A DNA stretch of 47,677 bases from RUG343 sp964486215 (GCA_964486215.1 CAZALI010000009.1:1-47677); one strand, 5' to 3'; counted from the first letter of the stretch, positions 1-7,747 are shown. Notes: generated by a model not told the origin, from the sequence alone. A program made the numbers and translations.

Positions 1-29
1 CCATTATTATACCATTTAACTAATCCCCT
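1..29 (-). tRNA. Partial tRNA, Trp-like 5' half, cut by window edge
   Basis: Read on the minus strand, positions 29 to 1 give AGGGGAT, then TA, then a D-arm GTTA / AATGGTAT / AAT in which the two stem halves pair. This matches the acceptor-plus-D-arm layout of bacterial tRNAs, and the AGGGG start and TAGTT...AATGGTA D-arm resemble tRNA-Trp. The anticodon and 3' half lie outside the window, so identity is inference. If real, the island to its right begins about 170 bp upstream of a tRNA gene. Confidence 0.4.
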
Positions 30-194
30 GTATCTTACTAATACATTGAATTTACAAGAGTTCTCCTCGACCTAGAGAACGGTTTTGGAGAGTCTACCGC
101 TACCAGGTTAGTCCCTTCTCTAGCAGATCATTTTGTTAGTTATTGGTATAATAACTATTTCCTTCATATAAGTTGTAAGTTCAGTGTAGATGTT

Positions 195-393
195 TTTGGA
201 GAAGATGTCAATACTTTAATAGTCCTTTCTTCACCTTTTTTTGACCTTGAGCGCGAGAGGTCAAAAATTTCGCGGGCTTCGCCCGAAAGAGGTAGAATTC
301 CTATAGTCTTTCTTTTTAAAAAGTATTGATAAATAGTAATAAAAATCAAAAGTCAGAATCTCAATAGGTGTGGGGGCGCGGCGGTTCTTTTAT
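195..393. repeat. Left copy of ~200-bp inverted repeat bounding the island
   Basis: This stretch is the reverse complement of 7748-7947. Bases 195-283 match 7859-7947 exactly (89 of 89), and bases 367-393 match 7748-7774 exactly (27 of 27). The ~80 bp between these blocks is recognisably related but diverged. The repeat contains GC-rich short palindromes (CGGGCTTCGCCCG at 273-285; GACCT...AGGTC near 243-262) that stand out in AT-rich DNA. No transposase is encoded in it. It may be the end of a mobile island or a dispersed genomic repeat; the copies could support inversion of the 7.4 kb between them. Confidence 0.9.
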
Positions 394-478
394 ATTTATT
401 ATTATATGATTTCTTCAGATTTATTAGCAAATGCCAAATAAATCTAATAAGCATTCTTTGAAGTTAAATTACAAAAGA

Positions 479-499
479 AACTCGGAATTAATCCGAGTC
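479..499 (-). terminator. Rho-independent terminator of the toxin transcript
   Basis: On the minus strand ACTCGG and CCGAGT form a 6-bp stem with a 7-base loop, followed by a T-rich run (TTCTTTTGTAATTT). It lies 80 bp downstream of the toxin stop codon and just after the third copy of the non-coding repeat unit (522-562). Confidence 0.75.
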
Positions 500-521
500 C
501 GTTAACTGACTAATTTGGATA

Positions 522-562
522 GACTCACAAATCCCTCAACAAATGTTTTCATTATGCTATCC
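522..562 (-). repeat. Third copy of the toxin-associated RNA repeat unit
   Basis: Read on the minus strand this ~41-base unit shares GG-TAGCAT, TGA, TTTG, AGGGA and AGTC blocks, in the same order and spacing, with 1043-1082 upstream of the toxin gene. It lies between the toxin stop codon and the terminator at 479-499, so transcription through the toxin would include it. It could be an extra antitoxin unit or the scar of a second cassette of the same type. Confidence 0.6.
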
Positions 563-578
563 TATATATATTATTCCA

Positions 579-986
579 TTATTTAGTGTTTTTATACAAA
601 ATTTTATTAAAATATGAAATTAATTTTGTTTTTAGTAATTCTTGTGTGTGTTGATCTAACACTACAATCTTTCTATCTTGATTCTCGTAATAATCTTTTA
701 CTCTAAGTTTAGATATTATTTTTACTTGTTCAAGTAATGCTATTGAATCAGTTTGTTTAAGGTATTGCCAACTAAAATGTTTCGTTTCATTGTAATTTCT
801 TTCATTATATGCTTTTTCACTTTTAAAGTGCTTTATTTTAGGGCTTGTTAAAGGAATACACAATACCAAATTACAATTGCCGGGTATATTATATAAGACA
901 CCTAAATGTATATCATTAATTTCATTACCAATATTACCACTAAAATTAATGTGGCAAAGAGTACCATCAACAAAATTATTTTTCAT
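579..986 (-). CDS. PemK/MazF-fold endoribonuclease toxin (candidate type III TA toxin)
   Basis: A 135-residue protein with the layout of the PemK/MazF/ToxN fold: an N-terminal strand with GNIGNE, a middle strand ending in IPLTSPK, and a late LLEQVKIISKLR segment that matches the 'EQI-tid-R' strand of PemK proteins. Such toxins cleave RNA. The start is the ATG at 986 because GGAGG lies 5 bases before it; an in-frame TTG at 998 would overlap that site. No antitoxin protein gene lies beside it. Instead the upstream 175 bp carry a consensus promoter, two repeat units about 60 bases apart and a hairpin, the arrangement of type III (ToxIN/CptIN/TenpIN) systems whose antitoxin is RNA. The PemK-like fold is fairly secure; type III membership is inference. 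Confidence 0.7.
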   Translation of the reverse strand: MKNNFVDGTLCHINFSGNIGNEINDIHLGVLYNIPGNCNLVLCIPLTSPKIKHFKSEKAYNERNYNETKHFSWQYLKQTDSIALLEQVKIISKLRVKDYYENQDRKIVVLDQHTQELLKTKLISYFNKILYKNTK

Positions 987-1005
987 ATTTACCTCCAAAT
1001 CAATA

Positions 1006-1030
1006 AAAGAGGAACATAATGTTCCTCTTT
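1006..1030 (-). terminator. Hairpin between RNA repeats and toxin gene (leaky terminator)
   Basis: A perfect 12-bp inverted repeat (AAAGAGGAACAT / ATGTTCCTCTTT) with one central base lies 9 bases before the toxin's GGAGG on the minus strand and is followed by TATTGATTT. In type III systems a terminator at this place sets the ratio of antitoxin RNA to toxin mRNA. Confidence 0.7.
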
Positions 1031-1161
1031 CAACAAAGAGTAGACTAACATGTCCCTAGCCAAAAGCGTCACAATGCTACCCATAGATGAATAATTTTGA
1101 TTGACTAATATGTCCCTCGATTTCTCTTCACAAAGCAATCAATTACATAATCACTTATGTG
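1031..1161 (-). ncRNA. Candidate RNA antitoxin with two repeat units
   Basis: The expected transcript from the promoter at 1168-1196 begins near 1161 and reaches the hairpin at 1006-1030 without an evident reading frame. It holds two related units: 1136-1103 and 1082-1043 on the minus strand, sharing GC-TTGTGA-G and AGGGACAT-TTAGTC, with their conserved ends 60 bases apart. A third copy lies at 522-562. Type III antitoxins are tandem RNA repeats that bind and are cut by their cognate toxin. The repeats are visible; the antitoxin role is inferred. Confidence 0.5.
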
Positions 1162-1167
1162 CCACAT

Positions 1168-1196
1168 ATTATAACACATATATTATAAAAAGTCAA
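1168..1196 (-). promoter_or_regulatory. Consensus promoter for the candidate antitoxin RNA and toxin
   Basis: On the minus strand, TTGACT (1196-1191), a 17-base spacer and TATAAT (1173-1168). It is among the strongest promoters in the window and drives 130 bases of non-coding sequence before the hairpin. Confidence 0.85.
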
Positions 1197-1376
1197 AGAT
1201 AATATATGAAAATTCATACATGATCAGACTTCTTATAATTAGATTATATATAACTTTTGTTACGTTTACAACATTTTTTTATCATTTTGTGTAAAAAAAC
1301 ATGTTTTTGGTACACCATTACCAACTTTTGTACTTTTCACCTTGATTTTGTTTTATAAACAATATTTGATGATATC

Positions 1377-4097
1377 TTAATTCGTAATTTTGTTTTTTAT
1401 TATGTTTAAGTCATCTTTCAAACTGGAATCTTTCATATTCTTTATTATTTTATCTTGACATTCTGGACTCCAAAATATTTTTAGATGTTTTTTTGCTCTA
1501 GTTATAGCTGTATAAAAAATATTTTTCGTAATCATTTCTTCGGATTCACTAGATACAATTATCTTTACTGAGTCATACTCAAGTCCTTGTGATTTATGAA
1601 TAGACGTTGCATAAGAAACTGAAAAAGGTACAATAAAACCAACTTCGTCATCTTTATCTTCATCATCTTTTTTCAACACTTTAATTGCAATGTTGCATCC
1701 CTCTTCATCCTTGGACAATATTGTAATATGATTTATCATTGCCTCATAATCTGTGATTTGTTTTTCAACATATAATTCAAATATTATATTATCATCTGTT
1801 TTTACTACATCAATTATTTTTCCTTTTAAATTGTTATATAGAACACTTGAAAATCTTCTTATGTCGCTGAAAATAATTGGATCATCTTTTTTATATATGT
1901 TAGTTCCCCATTCAATAGCGGGGTTAATATTTTTCATTTGTAAATATCTATTAATGTTATTGATTCCATAAGGCCCATCATAATTTAAGCATAGTACAAT
2001 TTCTTCTTGTTCTCTATTATCAAAAATAGATTCATTTATTTCTGCCGAAAATTCTTCATCTATTGTATTTTCAGTTATTCCTTCATCTAAATTTCTAACT
2101 TTTGACCACAATTTTATTAATCCGTTGTTTGTTGTTCTAAAGTTTTCTGTTAATTCATATGAATTTTCAATTATTAATTCCTTAGCAAATTTAAACCAAT
2201 TTCCAAATTCTATTGCCTCTATTTGAAAAATATCTCCAACTAATAACAAACAATCATAGTTGCAGTTTTGAAGCATGCTAAGCATTATATCATTTTCGAC
2301 CATACTACACTCATCTACTACTATTAAATCATATACAATATTTTTATTATTATCTATGAATTTGTCAACAGTTGAATAAGTATAATCATCCATTGCTTTA
2401 CTACCAATTCTGATTTTGATATTGTTTAGTGCTGCATTTGTTTTTGCAAGAAATGCAATTTTTTTACCATCAAATATTTTTGAAATTATCTTTATCATTT
2501 CTGTTTTTCCAGTTCCTGCAGATCCATATATTAGTCCTATTTTTGAATTTAAGTAGATTTTTTTACAAATTTCTTCTTTTAATCTATCAGTGAATATATA
2601 GTCACTAAAAACATTAAATACATCAAACATTGATTTATAATCTTTATTCTTTTCACTAGTTTTCTGTTTTAGGATATTAATTATTCTAATTGTGCTTTCT
2701 TCGCATCCTCTTATATATACTTTCTTTCCTATTGTTTCAAGATATCTATGTGTATGTTTTGAATAAACATTTTGGTTAAATGTTTCTATTAGTTCCCTTC
2801 CTTTTTCTTCAGAATATCCTAATTCTTCAAATGAAAAATATATACGATTGGTTGAATTACACATATCCTTTATCTTTCTTCCAAATAATTCATGTTCTCT
2901 TCCTTCTGGACTAATTATCTCTATCAAATCCGATAAAGAAATGTTGTGATTTTGAAGCGATGAGGCGTATGGCATTGTTTCAAAAACATTACATCCTGGT
3001 TTTAAATATAAATTTGATAAAAAGTAGCATGGATTATCATATAATTGATTCAATAAAATTGAATTTCTTAAAATGAATATCAAATATTTTAAAATTTGAT
3101 ATCCCGGTTTTTCTTTTATTATAATATTTCTAATCATATCAAGTAATTCGTAAATATGATGTGTTTTATATTTTGAAGTTTCATCCTTAATTTTAATATA
3201 TTCGTCGTCATCTAAATTAATAATATCGTTTAATGTACATTTATTACTTGTAAGATAATTCATAAAATAATCATATTCATTTGAACGGAATGATACTCTT
3301 TTATTAATACCAAATATTTTATACAAACTATTAATTTCGGATGGTTTAATGAATATTTTATAATTATTAATAATACGAATATCTACTTTTTCATTAAATG
3401 ATTTTATTTGTTTCTTTACATACGATATTTTAATGCCATAATTGTCTTTTATTTTTATACGAGAATAAAAAATTATTCTATTAAACTTGTTGATATAATC
3501 ATATGCTGGTGTTAATGTTAATTCATAATAACGAATACCATCAATAATAACGATTTTAGTCTTAGTAACATAATATATGTTATCATAAACTTTTCCATCT
3601 TTAATAATTTCAACAGTCTTTATTTTTTTTGCTATTTCAGAATAGTATTTAGATAAAGATGGGTCTATTTTATATATTGGGTACTTATAAAGATTATCTA
3701 ATATTATTTCATTGAACATATTGATATAATATGTCTTTAAATCATCTAAATATTCTTGATATTTTACCATTAATCTTATTGAGCCATCTTCATTATAGCT
3801 ATTATGTGATGTCCCTATTTGTAGTAAAGAATGAAATCTATTCAAAATAATATGTTTATTAAGTGATTTAATGTATTTGATTGCTAGTCCACTATTTTCA
3901 TGATTATATTCAACATATTTTTTTTGATCTTCAATAACATAGACTTTAAAGGCGATAAATTCAACTAAATCTCTAAGATACTTAATTATATTTTGGGACA
4001 TATATCCTCTATTATCTACAGAATTGTCGATATCCCTTTCAATCTTTTTGTTAACAGTATTTATTTTTCTATTAATATATTCAATGCTTTCATTCAT
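1377..4097 (-). CDS. SF1 (RecD/UvrD-like) helicase with large uncharacterised N-terminus
   Basis: A 906-residue protein. The C-terminal half carries superfamily 1 helicase motifs: Walker A GSAGTGKTE near residue 527, a Walker B DECSM near 598, an arginine motif in ENFRTT, and the C-terminal motifs ATSIHKSQGLEYDSV near 835 and TAITRAKKHL near 868. The first ~500 residues match no domain I recognise; they are rich in I, K, N and Y and contain a short MPYASSLQNHN segment. The start is the ATG at 4097, 10 bases after AAGGA; a GTG at 4106 sits too close to that site. It is monocistronic and preceded by a tandem 10-base repeat (4121-4140). Its place between a toxin module and a restriction system suggests an anti-phage role, which is inference. 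Confidence 0.8.
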   Translation of the reverse strand: MNESIEYINRKINTVNKKIERDIDNSVDNRGYMSQNIIKYLRDLVEFIAFKVYVIEDQKKYVEYNHENSGLAIKYIKSLNKHIILNRFHSLLQIGTSHNSYNEDGSIRLMVKYQEYLDDLKTYYINMFNEIILDNLYKYPIYKIDPSLSKYYSEIAKKIKTVEIIKDGKVYDNIYYVTKTKIVIIDGIRYYELTLTPAYDYINKFNRIIFYSRIKIKDNYGIKISYVKKQIKSFNEKVDIRIINNYKIFIKPSEINSLYKIFGINKRVSFRSNEYDYFMNYLTSNKCTLNDIINLDDDEYIKIKDETSKYKTHHIYELLDMIRNIIIKEKPGYQILKYLIFILRNSILLNQLYDNPCYFLSNLYLKPGCNVFETMPYASSLQNHNISLSDLIEIISPEGREHELFGRKIKDMCNSTNRIYFSFEELGYSEEKGRELIETFNQNVYSKHTHRYLETIGKKVYIRGCEESTIRIINILKQKTSEKNKDYKSMFDVFNVFSDYIFTDRLKEEICKKIYLNSKIGLIYGSAGTGKTEMIKIISKIFDGKKIAFLAKTNAALNNIKIRIGSKAMDDYTYSTVDKFIDNNKNIVYDLIVVDECSMVENDIMLSMLQNCNYDCLLLVGDIFQIEAIEFGNWFKFAKELIIENSYELTENFRTTNNGLIKLWSKVRNLDEGITENTIDEEFSAEINESIFDNREQEEIVLCLNYDGPYGINNINRYLQMKNINPAIEWGTNIYKKDDPIIFSDIRRFSSVLYNNLKGKIIDVVKTDDNIIFELYVEKQITDYEAMINHITILSKDEEGCNIAIKVLKKDDEDKDDEVGFIVPFSVSYATSIHKSQGLEYDSVKIIVSSESEEMITKNIFYTAITRAKKHLKIFWSPECQDKIIKNMKDSSLKDDLNIIKNKITN

Positions 4098-4120
4098 TTT
4101 AATCACGTCCTTATAGACTT

Positions 4121-4140
4121 TGTCGAATTATGTCGAATTT
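4121..4140. repeat. Tandem 10-bp repeat before the helicase gene
   Basis: TGTCGAATTA is followed directly by TGTCGAATTT, 23 bp before the helicase start codon and downstream of a TATAAT box on the minus strand (ATTATA at 4149-4154). The 10-base period suits a protein binding one helix face, so this may be an operator. Confidence 0.45.
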
Positions 4141-4162
4141 CACTATTATTATAGTTATAAAT

Positions 4163-4199
4163 ATAAAAAAAGGAAAGCAATTACTACTTGCTCCCCTTT
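4163..4199 (-). terminator. Terminator of the 86-residue gene
   Basis: A 12-bp stem with two G-U pairs (arms 4169-4180 and 4188-4199), followed on the minus strand by a run of T. It overlaps the 3' end of the gene at 4184. Confidence 0.65.
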
Positions 4200-4444
4200 T
4201 CTTTATCATCGACTTCACTTCTAAAATCTTCTACTAATTTAAAGTTGTCTAAATAGTAATAATAATCCTCGTTAGTTTCATCAACTAACTTTGCCATCCC
4301 AGATTGTTCATCATAACCAACGCAATTATAAATTTTTCCATTCAGGAAAGATAGTTCATCACTTTCTCCAATATACTTGTATGTTGCTAAGACATTCATC
4401 TCAATATATTTATCTTCTTTTGATTGGTATACTTTTATCTTCAT
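4184..4444 (-). CDS. Small hypothetical protein, 86 residues
   Basis: I do not recognise this family. The protein is acidic and tyrosine-rich, with a charged C-terminal tail (about 70-86) and no membrane segment. The alternating pattern around VLATYKYIGES and KLVDETNEDYYYYLDNFKLV suggests a small beta-barrel fold of the SH3 kind. The start is the ATG at 4444, six bases after AGGTG; the in-frame GTG at 4453 overlaps that site. It lies between the restriction system and the helicase in the same direction and ends in its own terminator. Its compact form and place in a defence island make it a possible accessory or regulatory protein, which is inference. Confidence 0.6.
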   Translation of the reverse strand: MKIKVYQSKEDKYIEMNVLATYKYIGESDELSFLNGKIYNCVGYDEQSGMAKLVDETNEDYYYYLDNFKLVEDFRSEVDDKEKGSK

Positions 4445-4589
4445 TAATATCACCTAAAACAATTATAACATTTTTATTAATTTGAAAATACTATTTATTT
4501 TTTGGCAAATCAAATGATAGTTTACATATTGTCAGTAATTTTTCCAAAACTTATAGTTCTTCTGGTTTAATCGCATTTAAAATGTGGTT

Positions 4590-5525
4590 TTAAATTCTAT
4601 CAGCATATGGTAATGATCTTATATACTTTTCAATATAATTAAAATCAACATTACCCTCTGGGGTTGTTGGTAATTTTATTTTTGTTTTTTTTATTTTTCC
4701 TTGGTTAAACTTGATTCCATAGTTATATCTAAAGTTTTCTTTATTTATTATAGTTACAAAGAAAAGTCCAATGTACTTGTTCATTTTAAATTTAGGAATC
4801 AATAATTCAACATGGTCAGATGCAGAAAAGCATTTTTCTTGATAAGTACAATATCCTAAAACAGCACTATCCACAGTTAAAACATTACCCTTCTCAGTAA
4901 AGCAATCATAATAACCTGCTATTCCATTATTCTTTGCCTGTGTTGTAACATATGGGTATTTACCTTTTCCTATTTCTTCTAGTTCTGTTAAAGAAGTTGT
5001 GGCAGATCCAGTAACATCAAATAAGTCTTCTATTTTAAAATATTTCCAATTTGTTAGATCAATTTTTTTATTTGATGATTCATTTGTAGTAGTAATAACA
5101 TTAATATTTATATTATCTACCCATTTTGGCATGTTATCTGGCAATACGATATCAGGCAATGTTTTATTAGCTTGCCTACCATAATTGTATTTATAAGCAT
5201 TGTATTTTATAGCTGTGCACCAAAATAATTTTTCTTTTTTTGTCATTTCATACTTTGGGGTTAATACAAACAAATCTCTTCCACTATAATATGGTTTTTC
5301 TTGCAAAAATGTAGATAATACACTTCCCCCTGCTGCACAGCTTATTGTTCCTGCTGGTTGTGGCTCAATACCTTCTATTGGCTTCACTCTTGCTGATACT
5401 CCATTATTCTCTGAAGTTCTTGATACAAAATTAACATAATTCGGATCATTTTCATCAGCAATTTCACAATTAATCAGCTCTAGGTCTACTCCATATTTCA
5501 CATCAAAAATATCACTAACTTTCAT
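4590..5525 (-). CDS. Restriction-modification specificity (S) subunit, BcgI-B-like
   Basis: A 311-residue protein built of two similar target-recognition halves. Each begins with an 'IFDV'-type strand (VSDIFDVKYG near residue 4; IEDLFDVTGS near residue 170) and ends with a 'YNYGRQANK / YNYGIKFNQGKIKK' block before a proline-rich strand. This is the hallmark of type I and BcgI-like S subunits, which read a bipartite DNA site. At ~310 residues it matches BcgI-B-type proteins better than longer type I HsdS. The likely start is the ATG at 5525, 9 bases after GGAG and overlapping the methylase stop by 11 bases; ATG 5534 and GTG 5540 are alternatives. Together with the next gene upstream it would form a complex that both cuts and methylates. 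Confidence 0.85.
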   Translation of the reverse strand: MKVSDIFDVKYGVDLELINCEIADENDPNYVNFVSRTSENNGVSARVKPIEGIEPQPAGTISCAAGGSVLSTFLQEKPYYSGRDLFVLTPKYEMTKKEKLFWCTAIKYNAYKYNYGRQANKTLPDIVLPDNMPKWVDNININVITTTNESSNKKIDLTNWKYFKIEDLFDVTGSATTSLTELEEIGKGKYPYVTTQAKNNGIAGYYDCFTEKGNVLTVDSAVLGYCTYQEKCFSASDHVELLIPKFKMNKYIGLFFVTIINKENFRYNYGIKFNQGKIKKTKIKLPTTPEGNVDFNYIEKYIRSLPYADRI

Positions 5526-7326
5526 TTTCGCCATCTCCACTGCAAACTAAATATCCTAAATATTCAGCAACTGTTTTTTCAAAGTCCTTTTGAGATAGTT
5601 TAGAATAATCTGTTTCCATATATGCTTCTGCTAGCCATTCATCTGAAGCAGACACTTTTTTATTGACTGACAAACCAATTTCTTCTTTTCTATTTCTATA
5701 TAATTCAAGCCATCTTTTTTCAACATTTTTCCATGAATCTTTATATTTTTCTACTCTTCCTAGATTTTTTCTTTTTTCAAATCCATCATCTTTATAATAT
5801 CCAAAAAAGGTCGTTTCATTAGGTGATTTATCATGTCTTACTCCCAGATTAAAAATCATACAGCATGCAACAACATTTGCTCCAGGATAAAACATATCAG
5901 AAGGCAGTGAAAAAACTGCGTCTAAAGTGTTTTCTTCCAGCATCTTTTCTTTAAACACTTTTATGTCTCCTTTTGTACCGATTGCACATTGCATTGGTAA
6001 GAGAACAGCTAGTTTTCCTCTTTTTAATAAATTTGCAATGTAATATACATAGTGTAACCCTTTAGAAGGATCTGTCGTTGTTTTACTATCCCAAGTTTCT
6101 ACATATTTTTGGTTTGCTTGTTTTCTTGTTGCATTGTAAGGTGGATTCATCAATACTGTATCAATATTTGCTGCCTTTATCCACTCATCATTGTCAAACA
6201 TACTTCCTTGTTTTATATTCGAATTTCCATCTCCATGAATTAACATATTTGTGGTGGATAATCCAAACGCAACATCTTCATATTCTATGCCATAAATCTG
6301 GTTTAATTTTACATTGTCTTTTTCTGCTTTTGTATCACAATCATCCATAGCTTCAGTCATTGCTCTAACCAAAAATGCTCCACTTCCACAGCAAGGATCT
6401 AATACTCTTGAATTTCTATTTACATTTAATACGTGGCACATAAATTGGGTAATGTGATCAGGTGTAAATGCTTGGTTTTTATCCGCTTTACCAACATATT
6501 TATTAAATGTAGTGAAAAACAAATTTAATAAATCTTGTCCTTGAGTACTTTGATCATTTATATATGGTAATATGTCTTTTTCTATCGAGTTTAAGATTTC
6601 TTCCATCTGCTCATTTGTTAATTCTCTAACGTCTTGTGAGCTGAGAACATTTTTATCCAATAAAACTAATTTTTCTGCCTTATTTATATTGTCATTTAAT
6701 AATTTTTCTAGTTTCTCTCTTACACCAGCAATTACCTGACTGGTAGTTAGTTTATTATATACCAATCCATTTTTTAGAGCTAACAAACAAGTTCCAACAA
6801 ATTGACTTCTAATTTTTTCCTTTATACCATATTTATGTAATAATTCATTCAAATTGTATGTATTTTGGATTACTTTCAATTTGTCATTTTTTGTTCCATA
6901 ATATATATTTTCATATTCTTCAAATGATTTTATTTTTCTTTCGTCTTCTATGTTGTTTTCAAACGAAATTTTCAAATCATCGCCATACCATACTTTAATT
7001 CTATCATCGTTTGTATTTGCTAGTATGGCTATTATCTTATTATTTGTAAGTTCCTTTTCACAATTAATATAAGTTTGTATTTGTTTAATAAGATCATCAT
7101 CATTCCATTTGCTATAATCATCTTTTGTTTCTACTAAAACTGATATTTTATCATTGGAAAATCTTAAATCAATAAATTGATATACTCTTCCTGAAGCATT
7201 TTCTTGATAATCTTCTACATTCTTTCCGATATTAGTTAATGCTTTTTTATAGCTAAACTCTTCATTCTCAATATTACTTGTTAAAAATTTTTCTCCAATT
7301 GTCAATATAATTTTACTTCTTTTCAT
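5515..7326 (-). CDS. Fused nuclease / N6-adenine methyltransferase, BcgI-A-like (type IIB/IIG)
   Basis: A 603-residue protein. The N-terminus (about 45-75) shows a PD-(D/E)XK-like pattern (IDLRF ... VLVETK), the nuclease fold of type I and IIG enzymes. A helical stretch follows (about 135-270), then an N6-adenine methylase domain: motif I VLDPCCGSGAF near 305-315 for S-adenosylmethionine and the catalytic NPPY at about 395. There is no helicase domain, so it is not a type I R subunit. Size, domain order and pairing with a ~310-residue S protein fit BcgI-like type IIB systems, which cut on both sides of their site. Its ATG overlaps the stop of the Phd-like gene (TAATG), and its end overlaps the S gene, so the three are translationally coupled. 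Confidence 0.88.
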   Translation of the reverse strand: MKRSKIILTIGEKFLTSNIENEEFSYKKALTNIGKNVEDYQENASGRVYQFIDLRFSNDKISVLVETKDDYSKWNDDDLIKQIQTYINCEKELTNNKIIAILANTNDDRIKVWYGDDLKISFENNIEDERKIKSFEEYENIYYGTKNDKLKVIQNTYNLNELLHKYGIKEKIRSQFVGTCLLALKNGLVYNKLTTSQVIAGVREKLEKLLNDNINKAEKLVLLDKNVLSSQDVRELTNEQMEEILNSIEKDILPYINDQSTQGQDLLNLFFTTFNKYVGKADKNQAFTPDHITQFMCHVLNVNRNSRVLDPCCGSGAFLVRAMTEAMDDCDTKAEKDNVKLNQIYGIEYEDVAFGLSTTNMLIHGDGNSNIKQGSMFDNDEWIKAANIDTVLMNPPYNATRKQANQKYVETWDSKTTTDPSKGLHYVYYIANLLKRGKLAVLLPMQCAIGTKGDIKVFKEKMLEENTLDAVFSLPSDMFYPGANVVACCMIFNLGVRHDKSPNETTFFGYYKDDGFEKRKNLGRVEKYKDSWKNVEKRWLELYRNRKEEIGLSVNKKVSASDEWLAEAYMETDYSKLSQKDFEKTVAEYLGYLVCSGDGENES

Positions 7327-7547
7327 TATCTTTTCTCTACTCCTTTTTCACGTTCACTCAAATCTATTTTGTCCACAATTTTTATATACTCGTTAAAATC
7401 TAGTACGACTACATAATCTTGTCCATTCTTAGTAACACGTAATGGTTTCTTAGTGTCATGAACTTTTTTAAATAATTTTGCTGCTTTTCCTTTGTTAAAA
7501 TCTCTTGAAAGTGCCATGTCTTCAATATATTTATTTATTTCTTGCAT
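7326..7547 (-). CDS. Phd/YefM-like DNA-binding protein heading the RM operon
   Basis: A 73-residue protein with the antitoxin signature FNKGKAAKLFKKV...KPLRVTKNGQDYVVVLDFNEYIKI, the N-terminal DNA-binding fold of Phd/YefM antitoxins. No toxin gene follows: its stop overlaps the start of the nuclease-methylase gene. The charged tail is short. The likely start is the ATG at 7547, six bases after GGAGG; GTG at 7553 is too close. A perfect 10-bp inverted repeat overlaps the promoter 30-75 bp upstream. Such proteins bind palindromes in their own promoters, so this one most likely sets RM expression much as C proteins do. The family call is fairly secure; the controller role is inference. Confidence 0.75.
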   Translation of the reverse strand: MQEINKYIEDMALSRDFNKGKAAKLFKKVHDTKKPLRVTKNGQDYVVVLDFNEYIKIVDKIDLSEREKGVEKR

Positions 7548-7573
7548 ATACACCCTCCATTATTCTTATAATA

Positions 7574-7602
7574 ATTTTATCATATGTCATTACTTTTGTA
7601 AA
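7574..7602 (-). promoter_or_regulatory. Promoter of the RM operon
   Basis: On the minus strand, TTTACA (7602-7597), a 17-base spacer and TAAAAT (7579-7574), 27 bp before the start of the Phd-like gene. One operator arm lies inside the spacer. Confidence 0.6.
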
Positions 7603-7619
7603 TATAATTGTAATGACAT
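7584..7619. promoter_or_regulatory. Palindromic operator, 10-bp arms
   Basis: ATGTCATTAC (7584-7593) and GTAATGACAT (7610-7619) are exact reverse complements 16 bases apart, centre to centre 26 bp. One arm is in the promoter spacer and the other just upstream of the -35 box, a layout that would let a dimer pair block RNA polymerase. The Phd-like product is the likely ligand. Confidence 0.7.
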
Positions 7620-7630
7620 TTTTACAAAGA

Positions 7631-7660
7631 ATAAAGTAAAAAATGCCTTTTTTACTTTAT
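7631..7660. terminator. Bidirectional hairpin upstream of the RM operon
   Basis: A perfect 13-bp stem (ATAAAGTAAAAAA / TTTTTTACTTTAT) with a TGCC loop; the arms supply a T run in either direction. It separates the RM promoter region from the right inverted repeat. No gene is visible between 7548 and 8016. Confidence 0.55.
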
Positions 7661-7747
7661 CTGAATCAAATTCATTATTTGATTATAATCGCTACAATTT
7701 TATTTTTTATAGATATCGCTTTTTCTTGGTTTTCTCTTCTACTAGTA

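Noticed and set aside
60..125. Sequence with TCTCCAAAACCG and GGTCGAGGAG on the minus strand, resembling a second tRNA-Trp
   Set aside because: The anticodon loop is suggestive, but no acceptor stem or 5-bp anticodon and T stems can be formed, so it is not called as a tRNA. It may be a degraded copy of the tRNA at the edge.
164..349. 61-residue frame in the left inverted repeat, sharing GEAREIFDLSRSRSKKGEER with a frame in the right repeat
   Set aside because: The shared peptide follows from identical DNA. There is no ribosome site, and the frame runs through hairpins.
4454..4589. Possible coding remnant (LEKLLTICKLSFDLPKNK) after the S-subunit gene
   Set aside because: Too short, with no start and no recognisable family; left as intergenic sequence.
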